From NCBI GenBank assembly GCA_019115285.1, contig DXDU01000118.1, forward strand, positions 1-38,540: a stretch of 38,540 nt of DNA, read 5' to 3'. A program made the position numbers and the translations under genes. Below, piece by piece: positions 7,615-15,665 of this stretch; the stretch's first letter is position 1; each line of letters begins with the position of its first letter. Source of the stretch: Candidatus Acutalibacter pullistercoris. Its GTDB lineage: Bacteria; Bacillota; Clostridia; Oscillospirales; Acutalibacteraceae. The notes beneath the pieces are model-generated. The model was given only the letters and a program-made list of their open reading frames with translations. It did not search any database and was not told the origin of the DNA.

Positions 7615-9381
7615 TTAATTGGCCTCCGCCCCGCCGTGGTCGAACTGGCTGTTGTACAGCTCGGCGTAGAAGCCGCCTTTGGCCAGCAGGCTCTGGTGGT
7701 CGCCCTGTTCGATGATGTGCCCGTCCTTCATCACCAAAATCACGTCGGCGTCCTGGATGGTGGACAGCCGGTGGGCCACGATGAAGCTGGTACGGCCCTC
7801 CATCATCCGCTGGAAGGCCTTCTGGATGCGCACCTCCGTGCGGGTGTCGATGGAGGAGGTGGCCTCGTCCAGGATGAGCATGGGCGGCAGGCACAGCATC
7901 ACCCGGGCGATGCAGAGAAGCTGCTTCTGCCCCTGGGAGATGGCGCCCCCGTCCTCCCCGATGACCGTGTCGTAGCCCTGGGGGAGCCGCCGGATAAAGC
8001 TGTGGGCGTGGGCGGCCTTGGCGGCCTCGATCACTTCTTCCAAGGTGGCGTCGGGTTTGCCGTAGGCGATGTTCTCCCGAATGGTTCCCTTCTTTAGCCA
8101 GGTGTCCTGGAGGACCATGCCGTAATTCTGCCGCAGGCTCTTCCTGGTGATCTGGCGCACGTCAGTGCCCTCCACCTGGATGGACCCGGAATTCACGTCG
8201 TAAAACCGCATGAGCAGGTTGATCACCGTGGTCTTGCCGCAGCCGGTGGGGCCTACCAGGGCCACCCGCTGGCCGGGCCGCACGTCCAGAGTAAAGTCCT
8301 CGATGAGCCGCTGGTCCTTCCGGTAGGAGAAGAACACGTCCTGGATCTCCACATGGCCCTGGGGCTGGGCGAGCACCGCGGCGCCGGGGGCGTCGGGGGT
8401 CTGAGGCTTTGCCTCGATGAGCTCGAACACACGGCCGGCGCAGGCCAGAGCGTTTTGCAGCTCGGTGATGACCCCGGAGATCTCGTTAAAGGGCTTGGTG
8501 TATTGGTTGGCGTAGGTGAGGAAGCAGGACAGCTGTCCCACGGTCAGGCCCCCGGAGATGACCAGCAGCGCCCCCACAATGCCCACCCCGGTGTACACCA
8601 GGGAGTTGACGAACCGGGTGGAGGGGTTGGTGATGGAGGAGAAGAAGATGGCCCGCAGGCTGCACCGGCGCAGCTCCTCGTTGAGCTGGTCGAAGCGCTC
8701 CATGGCCTCCGCCTCGTGGTGGAAGGCCTGCACCACCTTCTGGCCCCCCACCATCTCCTCCACAAAGCCGGTCTGCTCCCCCCGCACCTGGGACTGCAGC
8801 CGGAACATGGCGTAGGTCCGCTTGGCGATGAAGGCCGCCACCAGCAGGGAAACCGGGGTGATCACCACCACCACGGCGGTGATGGTGCCGCTGACGGTGA
8901 GCATAAAGCCCAAGGTCCCCAAAATGGTGATGACCCCGGTGAACAGCTGGGTAAAGCCCATGAGCAGGCCGTCGGCGAACTGGTCCACGTCGGCGATGAC
9001 CCGGCTGACGATCTGCCCGGTGGGGTGGCCGTCCAGGTACTTCAGGGGCAGCTTCTGCAGCTGATCGAAAGCCTTGTTGCGGATGTCCCGGACCACCCGA
9101 TAGGTGATGCGGTTGTTAAAGAGGCTCATCAGCCACTGGGCCAGGGCCGCGATGGCGATGATGACGCAGATCTCCAGTAAGATCTTGAAAATGCCGGCGA
9201 AGTCTACTTGCCCGGGGCCCAAGATCAGGTCCACGGCGTTGCCGGTGAGGATGGGAATGTATAGGGAGGCGGCCACGGTCACCGCCGCCAGCAGGATGGA
9301 AAAGGCCACCAGGGGCCAATAGGGCCGGATGTAGCGCAAAACTTTTTTCAGTGTGCCCTTCTGGGCTTTTTCCCCTTTCAT
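7615..9381 (-). CDS. ABC exporter half-transporter, catalytic subunit
   Basis: Membrane-spanning ABC exporter half (six-helix domain then ATPase), 588 residues, second gene of a pair. The ATPase part has Walker A GPTGCGKT, Walker B MLILDEATSSID with the catalytic Glu, and switch histidine in IVAHRLSTI. Its signature is ISQGQ rather than LSGGQ. The partner is degenerate in the complementary way, so the two form a heterodimer with one active and one inactive ATP site, as in BmrCD or TM287/288-type exporters. The ATG overlaps the upstream TGA by 4 bases (9378-9381). Substrate unknown; drug or lipid export is typical. No terminator follows directly; the repeat-rich spacer lies downstream. Confidence 0.93.
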   Translation of the reverse strand: MKGEKAQKGTLKKVLRYIRPYWPLVAFSILLAAVTVAASLYIPILTGNAVDLILGPGQVDFAGIFKILLEICVIIAIAALAQWLMSLFNNRITYRVVRDIRNKAFDQLQKLPLKYLDGHPTGQIVSRVIADVDQFADGLLMGFTQLFTGVITILGTLGFMLTVSGTITAVVVVITPVSLLVAAFIAKRTYAMFRLQSQVRGEQTGFVEEMVGGQKVVQAFHHEAEAMERFDQLNEELRRCSLRAIFFSSITNPSTRFVNSLVYTGVGIVGALLVISGGLTVGQLSCFLTYANQYTKPFNEISGVITELQNALACAGRVFELIEAKPQTPDAPGAAVLAQPQGHVEIQDVFFSYRKDQRLIEDFTLDVRPGQRVALVGPTGCGKTTVINLLMRFYDVNSGSIQVEGTDVRQITRKSLRQNYGMVLQDTWLKKGTIRENIAYGKPDATLEEVIEAAKAAHAHSFIRRLPQGYDTVIGEDGGAISQGQKQLLCIARVMLCLPPMLILDEATSSIDTRTEVRIQKAFQRMMEGRTSFIVAHRLSTIQDADVILVMKDGHIIEQGDHQSLLAKGGFYAELYNSQFDHGGAEAN

Positions 9382-11111
9382 GCGGTGGCCTCCTTTCCCG
9401 TGTTCTGAGATCCCACGATCTCCTGATAGACCTGGCAGGACCGGAGCAGCTCCTGGTGGGTGCCCACGCCCACAGCCTCCCCGTCGTCCAGCACCACGAT
9501 CACGTCGGCGTGGCGCAGGGACGAGGCCCGCTGGGACACGATGAACACCGTGGGGCAGCCCTCCATCCGCTGCAGGGCTGCCCGGAGCCTGGCGTCCGTG
9601 GCGAAGTCCAGGGCGCTGGCGCTGTCGTCCAGGATCAAAATCTTAGGCTGCCGCACCAGGGCCCGGGCGATGGTGAGACGCTGCCGCTGGCCGCCGGAGA
9701 AGTTCCGCCCCCCCTGCTCCACCGGGGAGTCCAGCCCCTTGGGCTTTTCCCGGACGAAGTCCGCGGCCTGGGCGGTCTCCAGGGCCTGCCACAGCTCCTT
9801 GTCGCTGGCCCCGGGCTTGCCCCACTGCAGGTTCTCCCGAATGGTCCCCTGGAACAGGGCCGCCCGCTGGGGCACCACCCCCACCGCTTCCCGGAGCTGG
9901 TCCAAGGGCCAGTCCTTCACGTTCACCCCGCCGATCTCCACCACGCCCTGGGTGGCGTCGTAGAACCGGGGGATGAGGTTCACCAGAGAGGACTTGCCGC
10001 TGCCTGTGCCCCCGATGACCCCCACGGTCTGACCGGGCTTGGCTGAGAAGCTGATGCCCGACAGGGAGGCGTCCCCCGCCCCGGCGTAGGTGAGGCCCAC
10101 GTTCTCAAAGCGCACACCGCTGTCCGCCCCCGGGCGGCCCCGCAGGGGGGCGCGCAGGCTGGGCTCCACCTCCAGCACCCCGGAGACCCGGTCGGCGCAG
10201 GCCAGGGCCTTGGTGATGTTCAGGATCAGGTTGGCCAGTTTGATGAGCTCCACCAGGATCTGAGACATGTAGTTGATCAGGGCCACCACCTCGCCCTGGG
10301 TGAGGATGCCCCCATCCACCTGGAGGGCCCCCACCCAGATGAGCACCGCCGTGGCCAGGTTGATGAGCACGTAGGTGGCGGGGTTCATCAGGGCGGAGAC
10401 ACGGCCCACGAAGATCTGGAGTTTCGTCAGGCTCTGGTTCTCGGCCTGGAAGCGCTGGGTCTCCGCCTCTTCCCGGCCGAAGGCCCGCACCACCCGGACG
10501 CCGGTGAGGTTCTCCCTGGTGGCGGACAGGACCTTATCCAGCTTCCCCTGTACCTGCTGGTACCGGGGCATAGTCCACAGCATCACCCCGAAGACCACCG
10601 CCGCCAGCAGGGGGATGGCCACCACGAACACCAGGGCCGCTTTCCAGTCGATAGTAAAGGCCATGACCATGGCCCCGAACACCACAAAGGGAGAGCGCAG
10701 CAGCAGGCGCAGGGCCAGGTTCATGCCGTTTTGCACCTGGTTGATGTCGCTGGTCATGCGGGTGATGAGGGTGGCGGTGCCGGTGGTGTCCAGCTCGGTG
10801 TAGCTCAACGACTGGATATGCCCGAACAGGGCCCGGCGCAGCTTGGCGGCAAAGCCCACCGAGGCCTTGGCCGCGAAGTACTGGGCGGTGATGGAGCACA
10901 CCAGCCCCACAATGCCTAATCCCACCATCACCAGGCACATGCGCACCACGTAGCCCTGGTCCTTGTGGGGGATGCCCACGTCGATGATGGCGGCCATCAC
11001 CAGGGGCACCAGCAGTTCGAAAGAGGCCTCCAGGAGCTTAAAAAGCGGCCCTAAGACGCACTCTTTCTTATACTCTGTCAGATAGCACAGCAGTTTCTTC
11101 AAAGGTTTCAT
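9378..11111 (-). CDS. ABC exporter half-transporter, degenerate-site subunit
   Basis: First gene of the ABC exporter pair, 577 residues, six-helix membrane domain plus ATPase. Walker A is GGTGSGKSS and the signature FSGGQ is canonical. However, Walker B reads ILILDDSASALD, with Asp instead of the catalytic Glu, and the switch histidine is Gln (IVSQRASSL). This is the expected degenerate partner of a heterodimeric exporter. The ATG at 11111 is directly abutted by AGAAAGG with no spacer. A TTG three codons later (11102) would have good spacing and give the common N-terminus MKKLLCYL, so the true start may be 11102. A promoter lies just upstream. Confidence 0.93.
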   Translation of the reverse strand: MKPLKKLLCYLTEYKKECVLGPLFKLLEASFELLVPLVMAAIIDVGIPHKDQGYVVRMCLVMVGLGIVGLVCSITAQYFAAKASVGFAAKLRRALFGHIQSLSYTELDTTGTATLITRMTSDINQVQNGMNLALRLLLRSPFVVFGAMVMAFTIDWKAALVFVVAIPLLAAVVFGVMLWTMPRYQQVQGKLDKVLSATRENLTGVRVVRAFGREEAETQRFQAENQSLTKLQIFVGRVSALMNPATYVLINLATAVLIWVGALQVDGGILTQGEVVALINYMSQILVELIKLANLILNITKALACADRVSGVLEVEPSLRAPLRGRPGADSGVRFENVGLTYAGAGDASLSGISFSAKPGQTVGVIGGTGSGKSSLVNLIPRFYDATQGVVEIGGVNVKDWPLDQLREAVGVVPQRAALFQGTIRENLQWGKPGASDKELWQALETAQAADFVREKPKGLDSPVEQGGRNFSGGQRQRLTIARALVRQPKILILDDSASALDFATDARLRAALQRMEGCPTVFIVSQRASSLRHADVIVVLDDGEAVGVGTHQELLRSCQVYQEIVGSQNTGKEATA

Positions 11112-11137
11112 CCTTTCTCAAAAGCTCGACTTTTTTT

Positions 11138-11165
11138 ATTCTACCACAAAACGCCACCAAGACAA
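11138..11165 (-). promoter_or_regulatory. Promoter of the ABC exporter operon
   Basis: On the minus strand TTGTCT (11160-11165), a 16-base spacer ending in TGG, and TAGAAT (11138-11143), about 27 bases before the start codon. Confidence 0.6.
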
Positions 11166-11259
11166 AGCCCCCTTCCCCATTTTCTGTGTGAGGGAACCAG
11201 TCCTTTTCCCGCCGCCTGTAAAGCGGTTGCTGTGTCTGGGAGCTGGAAAGGGCCCGCCC

Positions 11260-11288
11260 TTGACTTCTCCCCCGGTCTGGGGTATCCT
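11260..11288 (+). promoter_or_regulatory. Promoter of the sugar O-acetyltransferase gene
   Basis: TTGACT (11260-11265), 17-base spacer, TATCCT (11283-11288), 27 bases before the ATG at 11315. Confidence 0.6.
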
Positions 11289-11314
11289 GGTGCAAAAGAA
11301 AGGGAGGGATCGCC

Positions 11315-11899
11315 ATGACAGAGCGGGAGAAAATGCTGGCTGGTCTTTTGTACAACTGCGGCGACGGGGAACTGCTGGCCCGGTGGCACCAGGCAAAAGA
11401 CCTGACCCAGGCCTACGCCCAGCTCCCTTCCCAGGACCTGGAAGGGAAAAGAAAAATCCTGGAGGAGCTTTTAGGGGGCTTTGAGAAAGGGCTGTGGATC
11501 ACCCCGCCCTTTTACGTGGACTACGGGGAGAACATCTACTTCGGGGACAACTGCGAGGTAAACGGCAACTGCACCTTCCAGGACGACAACGTAATCCGGA
11601 TCGGGCGCAACGCCCTGATTGGCCCCAACGTACAGATCTACACCGCCTTCCACCCCACCCAGGCGGCCCAGCGCTTCGGCCCGCCCCTGCCAGACGGCTC
11701 CTTCGCCTTTTGCAGGACCCAGTCCGCCCCGGTGACCGTCGGGGACAACGTGTGGATTGGCGGGGGCGCCATCCTGCTGCCCGGGGTCACCATCGGGGAC
11801 GACGTGGTCATCGGAGCGGGAAGCGTGGTCACCCGGGATATTCCAAGCCATACCGTGGCCTACGGCAACCCCTGCCGCCCCGCCCGGGACAATCGCTGA
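11315..11899 (+). CDS. Sugar O-acetyltransferase (maltose/galactoside acetyltransferase family)
   Basis: Cytosolic acetyl-CoA-dependent O-acetyltransferase of the Maa/LacA group, which acetylates sugars taken up by the cell, probably for detoxification. The protein has 194 residues, close to the family norm. An N-terminal helical Mac domain (about 5-55) is followed by left-handed beta-helix hexapeptide repeats, with the catalytic-type histidine in YTAFHPT (His113) and the C-terminal hexapeptides VWIGGGAILLPGVTIGDD. The ATG is preceded by GGGAGGG. It is monocistronic and divergent from the ABC exporter. Its exact sugar is unknown; proximity to the exporter is not proof of linkage. Confidence 0.93.
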   Translation: MTEREKMLAGLLYNCGDGELLARWHQAKDLTQAYAQLPSQDLEGKRKILEELLGGFEKGLWITPPFYVDYGENIYFGDNCEVNGNCTFQDDNVIRIGRNALIGPNVQIYTAFHPTQAAQRFGPPLPDGSFAFCRTQSAPVTVGDNVWIGGGAILLPGVTIGDDVVIGAGSVVTRDIPSHTVAYGNPCRPARDNR

Positions 11900-11997
11900 G
11901 CTTCCCCGAAATCCACAAGAAATAGTGTCCTCTCCCCCGCACAATCTATATCTTGTGGGAAAAACCACGGCAAATCCCACTTTTCCAAGAATTGCCC

Positions 11998-12026
11998 TTG
12001 CTTTTTTCAAAAGGCTCTGGTACAAT
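11998..12026 (+). promoter_or_regulatory. pflB promoter
   Basis: TTGCTT (11998-12003), 17-base spacer ending in TGG, TACAAT (12021-12026). The expected start near 12033 is five bases before the first stem of the ZTP aptamer, so promoter and riboswitch fit each other. Confidence 0.75.
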
Positions 12027-12037
12027 ACCCACAGAGA

Positions 12038-12160
12038 CCCCCGCGACTGACGGGCTAATGTGGAACTCACCACAGGGGAGCGGGGGACCGGGGAGATCCC
12101 CCGGGGAAAATGCCGACCGTCTGGGCAGTGTCGCTGGCGCGATGCTGCTCTTTTTGTTTT
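12038..12160 (+). promoter_or_regulatory. ZTP (pfl-motif) riboswitch
   Basis: Leader sensing ZTP/ZMP, the purine-synthesis intermediate that builds up when 10-formyl-tetrahydrofolate is short. Visible parts: stem P1 CCCCCGC with GCGGGGG; the conserved CGACUGACGG; hairpin GUGG/CCAC; the GGGGAGC segment; and the 3' core GCCGACCGUCUGGGCA. GACGG pairs with CCGUC as the pseudoknot. The terminator that follows reuses the GGGCAG of the core, so ligand binding should prevent termination (ON switch). This agrees with the riboswitch class first found upstream of pfl genes. The rest of the 322-base gap upstream of pflB holds the promoter, this element and the ribosome site. Confidence 0.93.
12123..12160 (+). 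terminator. Attenuator of the ZTP riboswitch
   Basis: GGGCAGUGUCGC, loop UGGC, GCGAUGCUGCUC form a 12-bp stem followed by UUUUUGUUUU. The 5' arm begins in the conserved CUGGGCAG of the aptamer, making aptamer and terminator mutually exclusive. Confidence 0.88.
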
Positions 12161-12221
12161 GCGGGAAAGAGCGGCCCCCAGGGCACCTACCTCTTCGCCT
12201 AGGAGAAAGGATGGACACGGG

Positions 12222-14456
12222 ATGAAACAGCAGGAATGGAACGGGTTTGTGCCCGGCGTATGGGAAGACGAGATCGACGTGCGGGGGTTCATCCAGAAGA
12301 ACTACACCCCCTATGAGGGAGACGGCAGCTTCCTCTCCGGACCCACCCAGCGCACGCGGGAGGTGCGGGAGAAGTTCGAGGACCTGCTCCGCCAGGAGCG
12401 GGAAAACGGCGGGGCCTTAAAGGTGGACACGGACACGGTGATCACCGTCACCAGCTTCGGCCCGGGGTACCTGGACAAGGAGAAGGACATCATCGTGGGC
12501 CTGCAGACCGACGAGCCCTTAAAGCGGGCCTGCAACCCCTTCGGCGGCATGCGCATGGTGCGCTCCGCCTGCAAGGCCTACGGCTATGAAGTGTCGGAGA
12601 AGATCGAGGACGAGTTTACGTTCCATAAAACCCACAACGACGGGGTGTTCTCCGCCTACACCCCGGAGATCAAAGAGGCCCGGCACTGCGGCCTGATCAC
12701 CGGCCTGCCCGACGCCTACGGCCGGGGGCGCATCATCGGCGACTACCGCCGGGTGGCCCTCTACGGCATCGACCGGCTCATCCAGCAGAAGAAGGCCGAC
12801 AAGATCGCCTTGGGCGACTGCGTCATGAGTTCCCCCTCCATCCGGGCGGCGGAGGAGTTAAACGACCAGATCAAAGCCCTGGAAGACATGAAGGTGATGG
12901 CGGGGATGTACGGCTTTGACATCTCCGGGCCGGCCAAGAACGCCAAGGAGGCGGTGCAGTGGCTGTACTTCGGGTACCTGGCCGCCATCAAGGAGCAAAA
13001 CGGCGCCGCCATGAGCCTGGGCCGGGTGTCCACCTTCCTGGACATCTACTTCCAGCGGGACCTGCAGGCCGGCGTCCTCACCGAGGAAGATGCCCAGGAG
13101 ATCTTCGACGACTTTGTCTTAAAGCTGCGCATGGCCCGGCACCTGCGCACCCCCGAGTACAACGAGCTCTTCGGCGGCGACCCCATGTGGATCACCGAGA
13201 GCGTAGGCGGCATGGGCGAGGACGGCCGGCCCCTGGTGACCAAATCCTGCTTCCGGATGCTGCAAACCCTGTATAACTTAGGCCCCGCTCCCGAGCCCAA
13301 CCTGACCGTGCTGTGGAGCGAGCACCTGCCCATGAACTGGAAGCGCTTTACCGCCAAGGTCTCCTGTGACACCGACGCTCTGCAGTACGAGAACGACGAC
13401 GTGATGCGCCCTGTCTACGGGGACGACTACGCCATCGCCTGCTGCGTCTCCGCCATGCGGGTGGGCAAGGATATGCAGTTCTTCGGCGCCCGGGCCAACC
13501 TGGCAAAGCTGGTGCTTCTGGCTATTAACGGCGGCCGGGACGAGCTCAAGGGCGACCAGGTGGGCCCCAAGATGCCCGTGTGGCCCGAGGATTACCTGGA
13601 CTACGAGGGCCTGATGGAGCGCATGGACTTCTACCGTCCCTGGCTTGCCAAGACCTACGTCAACGCCATGAACATCATCCACTACATGCACGACAAGTAC
13701 TCCTACGAGAAGAGCCAGATGGCCCTCCACGACTCCACCGTCCGGCGGCTGATGGCCTTCGGCATCGCCGGCATGAGCTGCATGGCCGACTCCCTCTCCG
13801 CCGTGAAGTACGCCAAGGTCCGGTGCATCCGCGACCCGGAGACAGGCCTGGTCACCGACTTTGAGACCATCGGGGACTTCCCCAAGTTCGGCAACGACGA
13901 CGACCGGGTGGACCAGATCGCCTGCGAACAGGCGGAGAAGTTCTACCACGCCCTGTGCCAGTACACCCTGTACCGCCAGGCCCAGCACACCCTCAGTATC
14001 CTCACCATCACCTCCAACGTGATGTACGGCAAGAAGACCGGCAACACCCCCGACGGCAGAAAGCACGGGGAGCCCCTGGCTCCCGGCGCCAACCCCATGT
14101 CCGGCCGGGATATCAGCGGGGCCCTGGCCTCTCTGAACTCGGTGGCCAAGCTCTCTTACGACTACTGCCGGGACGGCATCTCCAACACCTTCTCCATCAC
14201 CCCCCAGGCCCTGGGCAAGACCGAGGAGGAGCGGGTGGGCAACCTGGTGACCATCCTCACCGGGTACTTTAGGCAGAAGGCCCACCACCTGAACGTAAAC
14301 GTCCTCAACCGGGAGACCCTCATCGACGCCTACCACCACCCGGAGAAGTACCCCAGCCTGACCATCCGGGTCTCCGGCTACGCGGTGAACTTCTACAAAC
14401 TCTCCCGGGAGCAGCAGCGGGAAGTCATCTCCCGGACCTTCCACGTGTCCCTGTGA
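12222..14456 (+). CDS. pflB: Formate C-acetyltransferase (pyruvate formate-lyase)
   Basis: Glycyl-radical enzyme converting pyruvate and CoA to acetyl-CoA and formate in anaerobic fermentation. The protein has 744 residues, the usual length. The catalytic cysteine pair is Cys407-Cys408 in [11 protein letters not shown]. The radical glycine is Gly719 in RVSGYAV near the C-terminus. The ATG at 12222 is chosen because MKQQEWNGF matches family starts, although the frame is open to 12060. The site AGGAG lies 16 bases upstream and serves a four-codon upstream frame (ATG at 12211, Met-Asp-Thr-Gly-stop) whose TGA overlaps the pflB ATG, so initiation may be coupled. pflA follows with a 4-base overlap. 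Controlled by the ZTP riboswitch. Confidence 0.97.
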   Translation: MKQQEWNGFVPGVWEDEIDVRGFIQKNYTPYEGDGSFLSGPTQRTREVREKFEDLLRQERENGGALKVDTDTVITVTSFGPGYLDKEKDIIVGLQTDEPLKRACNPFGGMRMVRSACKAYGYEVSEKIEDEFTFHKTHNDGVFSAYTPEIKEARHCGLITGLPDAYGRGRIIGDYRRVALYGIDRLIQQKKADKIALGDCVMSSPSIRAAEELNDQIKALEDMKVMAGMYGFDISGPAKNAKEAVQWLYFGYLAAIKEQNGAAMSLGRVSTFLDIYFQRDLQAGVLTEEDAQEIFDDFVLKLRMARHLRTPEYNELFGGDPMWITESVGGMGEDGRPLVTKSCFRMLQTLYNLGPAPEPNLTVLWSEHLPMNWKRFTAKVSCDTDALQYENDDVMRPVYGDDYAIACCVSAMRVGKDMQFFGARANLAKLVLLAINGGRDELKGDQVGPKMPVWPEDYLDYEGLMERMDFYRPWLAKTYVNAMNIIHYMHDKYSYEKSQMALHDSTVRRLMAFGIAGMSCMADSLSAVKYAKVRCIRDPETGLVTDFETIGDFPKFGNDDDRVDQIACEQAEKFYHALCQYTLYRQAQHTLSILTITSNVMYGKKTGNTPDGRKHGEPLAPGANPMSGRDISGALASLNSVAKLSYDYCRDGISNTFSITPQALGKTEEERVGNLVTILTGYFRQKAHHLNVNVLNRETLIDAYHHPEKYPSLTIRVSGYAVNFYKLSREQQREVISRTFHVSL

Positions 14457-15151
14457 AGGGCCGGGTCAGCTCCCTCCAGTCCCTGGGCACGGTAGACGGC
14501 CCCGGGCTGCGGTATGTGATCTTTCTCCAGGGCTGCCCCCTGCGCTGCGTCTACTGCCACAACCCAGAGACCTGGGACCCGGCCGGGGGCACCGAGTACG
14601 CCCCGGAGGAACTGGTGGAAAAGGTCCTGCGGTGCCGGGCCTACTTCGGGGAACAGGGCGGAGTCACCGTCTCCGGCGGGGAGCCTCTGCTCCAGGCCCC
14701 CTTCGTGGCGGAGCTCTTCCGCCAGCTGAAAGAGGCGGGGATCCACACCGCCCTGGACACCTCCGGGGCCGGGGACCTGAAGCAGGCCGCCCAGGTCCTG
14801 GACTGGACCGACCTGGTGCTGCTGGACCTGAAATTCCCCGACGAGGCAGGCTACCGGCAGTACTGCCGGGGCAGCTGGGCCCAGACCCAGGCCTTCGCCG
14901 CCCTGGCCGGGGAGAAACGCGTGCCCCTGTGGGTGCGCCACGTGGTGGTCCCCGGCCTCAACGACAGCCTGGAGGACCTGCGGGCCATCAAAGCCCAGGC
15001 GGAAAGCCTGCCGGGGTTCCAGAAGCTGGAGTGGCTGCCCTTTCACAACATGTGCCTGGAAAAGTACCAGCAGCTGGGCCTCCCCTTCCCCCTAGCGGGC
15101 ACCCCCGCCCTGGAGGACCAGGACCTGGCCCGGCTCCTGGCCGCCCTGTGA
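14453..15151 (+). CDS. pflA: Pyruvate formate-lyase activating enzyme
   Basis: Radical SAM enzyme that installs the glycyl radical on PflB. The protein has 232 residues. The cluster motif is CPLRCVYC (Cys28, Cys32, Cys35), followed by [13 protein letters not shown] is the SAM-binding GGE region. The GTG start at 14453 overlaps the pflB stop (GTGA), so translation is coupled. The last 24 codons lie inside a 174-bp segment that is tandemly duplicated just downstream; this first copy is the intact gene end, and the second copy carries a non-coding echo of it. Confidence 0.96.
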   Translation: MKGRVSSLQSLGTVDGPGLRYVIFLQGCPLRCVYCHNPETWDPAGGTEYAPEELVEKVLRCRAYFGEQGGVTVSGGEPLLQAPFVAELFRQLKEAGIHTALDTSGAGDLKQAAQVLDWTDLVLLDLKFPDEAGYRQYCRGSWAQTQAFAALAGEKRVPLWVRHVVVPGLNDSLEDLRAIKAQAESLPGFQKLEWLPFHNMCLEKYQQLGLPFPLAGTPALEDQDLARLLAAL

Positions 15152-15169
15152 CTGGCCCTTCGCAAAACC

Positions 15170-15203
15170 AAAGGACGGAAGACCAGCGTCTTCCGTCCTT
15201 TTT
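15170..15203 (+). terminator. Terminator of pflBA (copy A)
   Basis: A 14-bp perfect stem, AAAGGACGGAAGAC with GTCTTCCGTCCTTT, loop CAGC, then T-run, 19 bases after the pflA stop. Confidence 0.9.
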
Positions 15204-15343
15204 GCTAGGTTCGTCTCTTGTTCCCTTTGGGCCCCTCCGGGGCGAGGAGCAGCCTCCCCTTCCCCCTGGCGGACACCCCCGCCCTGGAGGACCAGGACCT
15301 GGCCCATCTCCTGGCCGCCCTGTGACTGGCCCCTCGCAAAACC

Positions 15344-15376
15344 AAAGGACGGAAGACCAGGGTCTTCCGTCCTTTT
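15344..15376. terminator. Second copy of the terminator, probably bidirectional
   Basis: The duplicated stem (AAAGGACGGAAGACC with GGTCTTCCGTCCTTT) lies 5 bases after the smr stop on the minus strand, so it serves smr in one direction and backs up pflBA in the other. Confidence 0.85.
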
Positions 15377-15380
15377 CGCG

Positions 15381-15662
15381 TTAACTTCGCTTCTTATTCC
15401 CTTTGGGCCTCTCCGGGGTGAGGAGCAGCCGTGTCTCCCCGGGGTTGAGAGACAGGAGCTTCCGGTGGATGCGGGGGTGCTTCAGCTCTTTGCGCACCAT
15501 GTCCCGGAGCACCGTGCCCCGGTTAGAGCCGTGTATCACCCGCAGCTCCGTGACGCCTGGGGGTGCATGGTCCAGCCAGTTTTTCAAAAGCCAGCGGGCG
15601 TCCTCGCTGGTGCAGCCGTGCAGGTCCACCGTGACCACCGGGCCCTCTCTTGTAAAGCGCAC
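15381..15662 (-). CDS. Small Smr-domain protein
   Basis: Stand-alone Smr (small MutS-related) domain, 93 residues; in the family this domain nicks or cleaves branched DNA or RNA. Family motifs are VDLHG (12-16) and the loop VIHGSNRGTVLRDMV (about 43-57). It is much shorter than MutS2, so this is the single-domain form. The GTG start at 15662 lies 3 bases after the TAA of the upstream GH3 gene, so it depends on coupling; no good ribosome site of its own is seen. Its last codons are in the duplicated segment described at 15079-15428. Biological role unknown. Confidence 0.82.
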   Translation of the reverse strand: MRFTREGPVVTVDLHGCTSEDARWLLKNWLDHAPPGVTELRVIHGSNRGTVLRDMVRKELKHPRIHRKLLSLNPGETRLLLTPERPKGNKKRS

Positions 15663-15665
15663 AGC

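Larger units (their letters stand above)
15079..15428. repeat. Tandem duplication of the pflA 3' end, terminator and smr 3' end
   Basis: Copy A spans 15079-15252 (174 bp) and copy B 15253-15428 (176 bp). They align end to end, with most differences in a short AT-richer stretch after the terminator. Each copy contains the pflA tail (ending LLAAL-stop), a terminator, and on the other strand the smr tail (LLLxPExPKGNK). Only the outer halves are used: pflA ends in A and smr ends in B. The inner halves, smr tail in A and pflA tail in B, are remnants. The junction shows AGCAG microhomology. Confidence 0.9.

Noticed and set aside
11953-11972. TTGTGG-GAAAAA-CCACGG near the pflB promoter as a Rex or FNR-type redox operator
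   Set aside because: The half-sites do not match the Rex consensus well and the position, about 30 bases upstream of the -35, is not decisive. Not enough to call a site.
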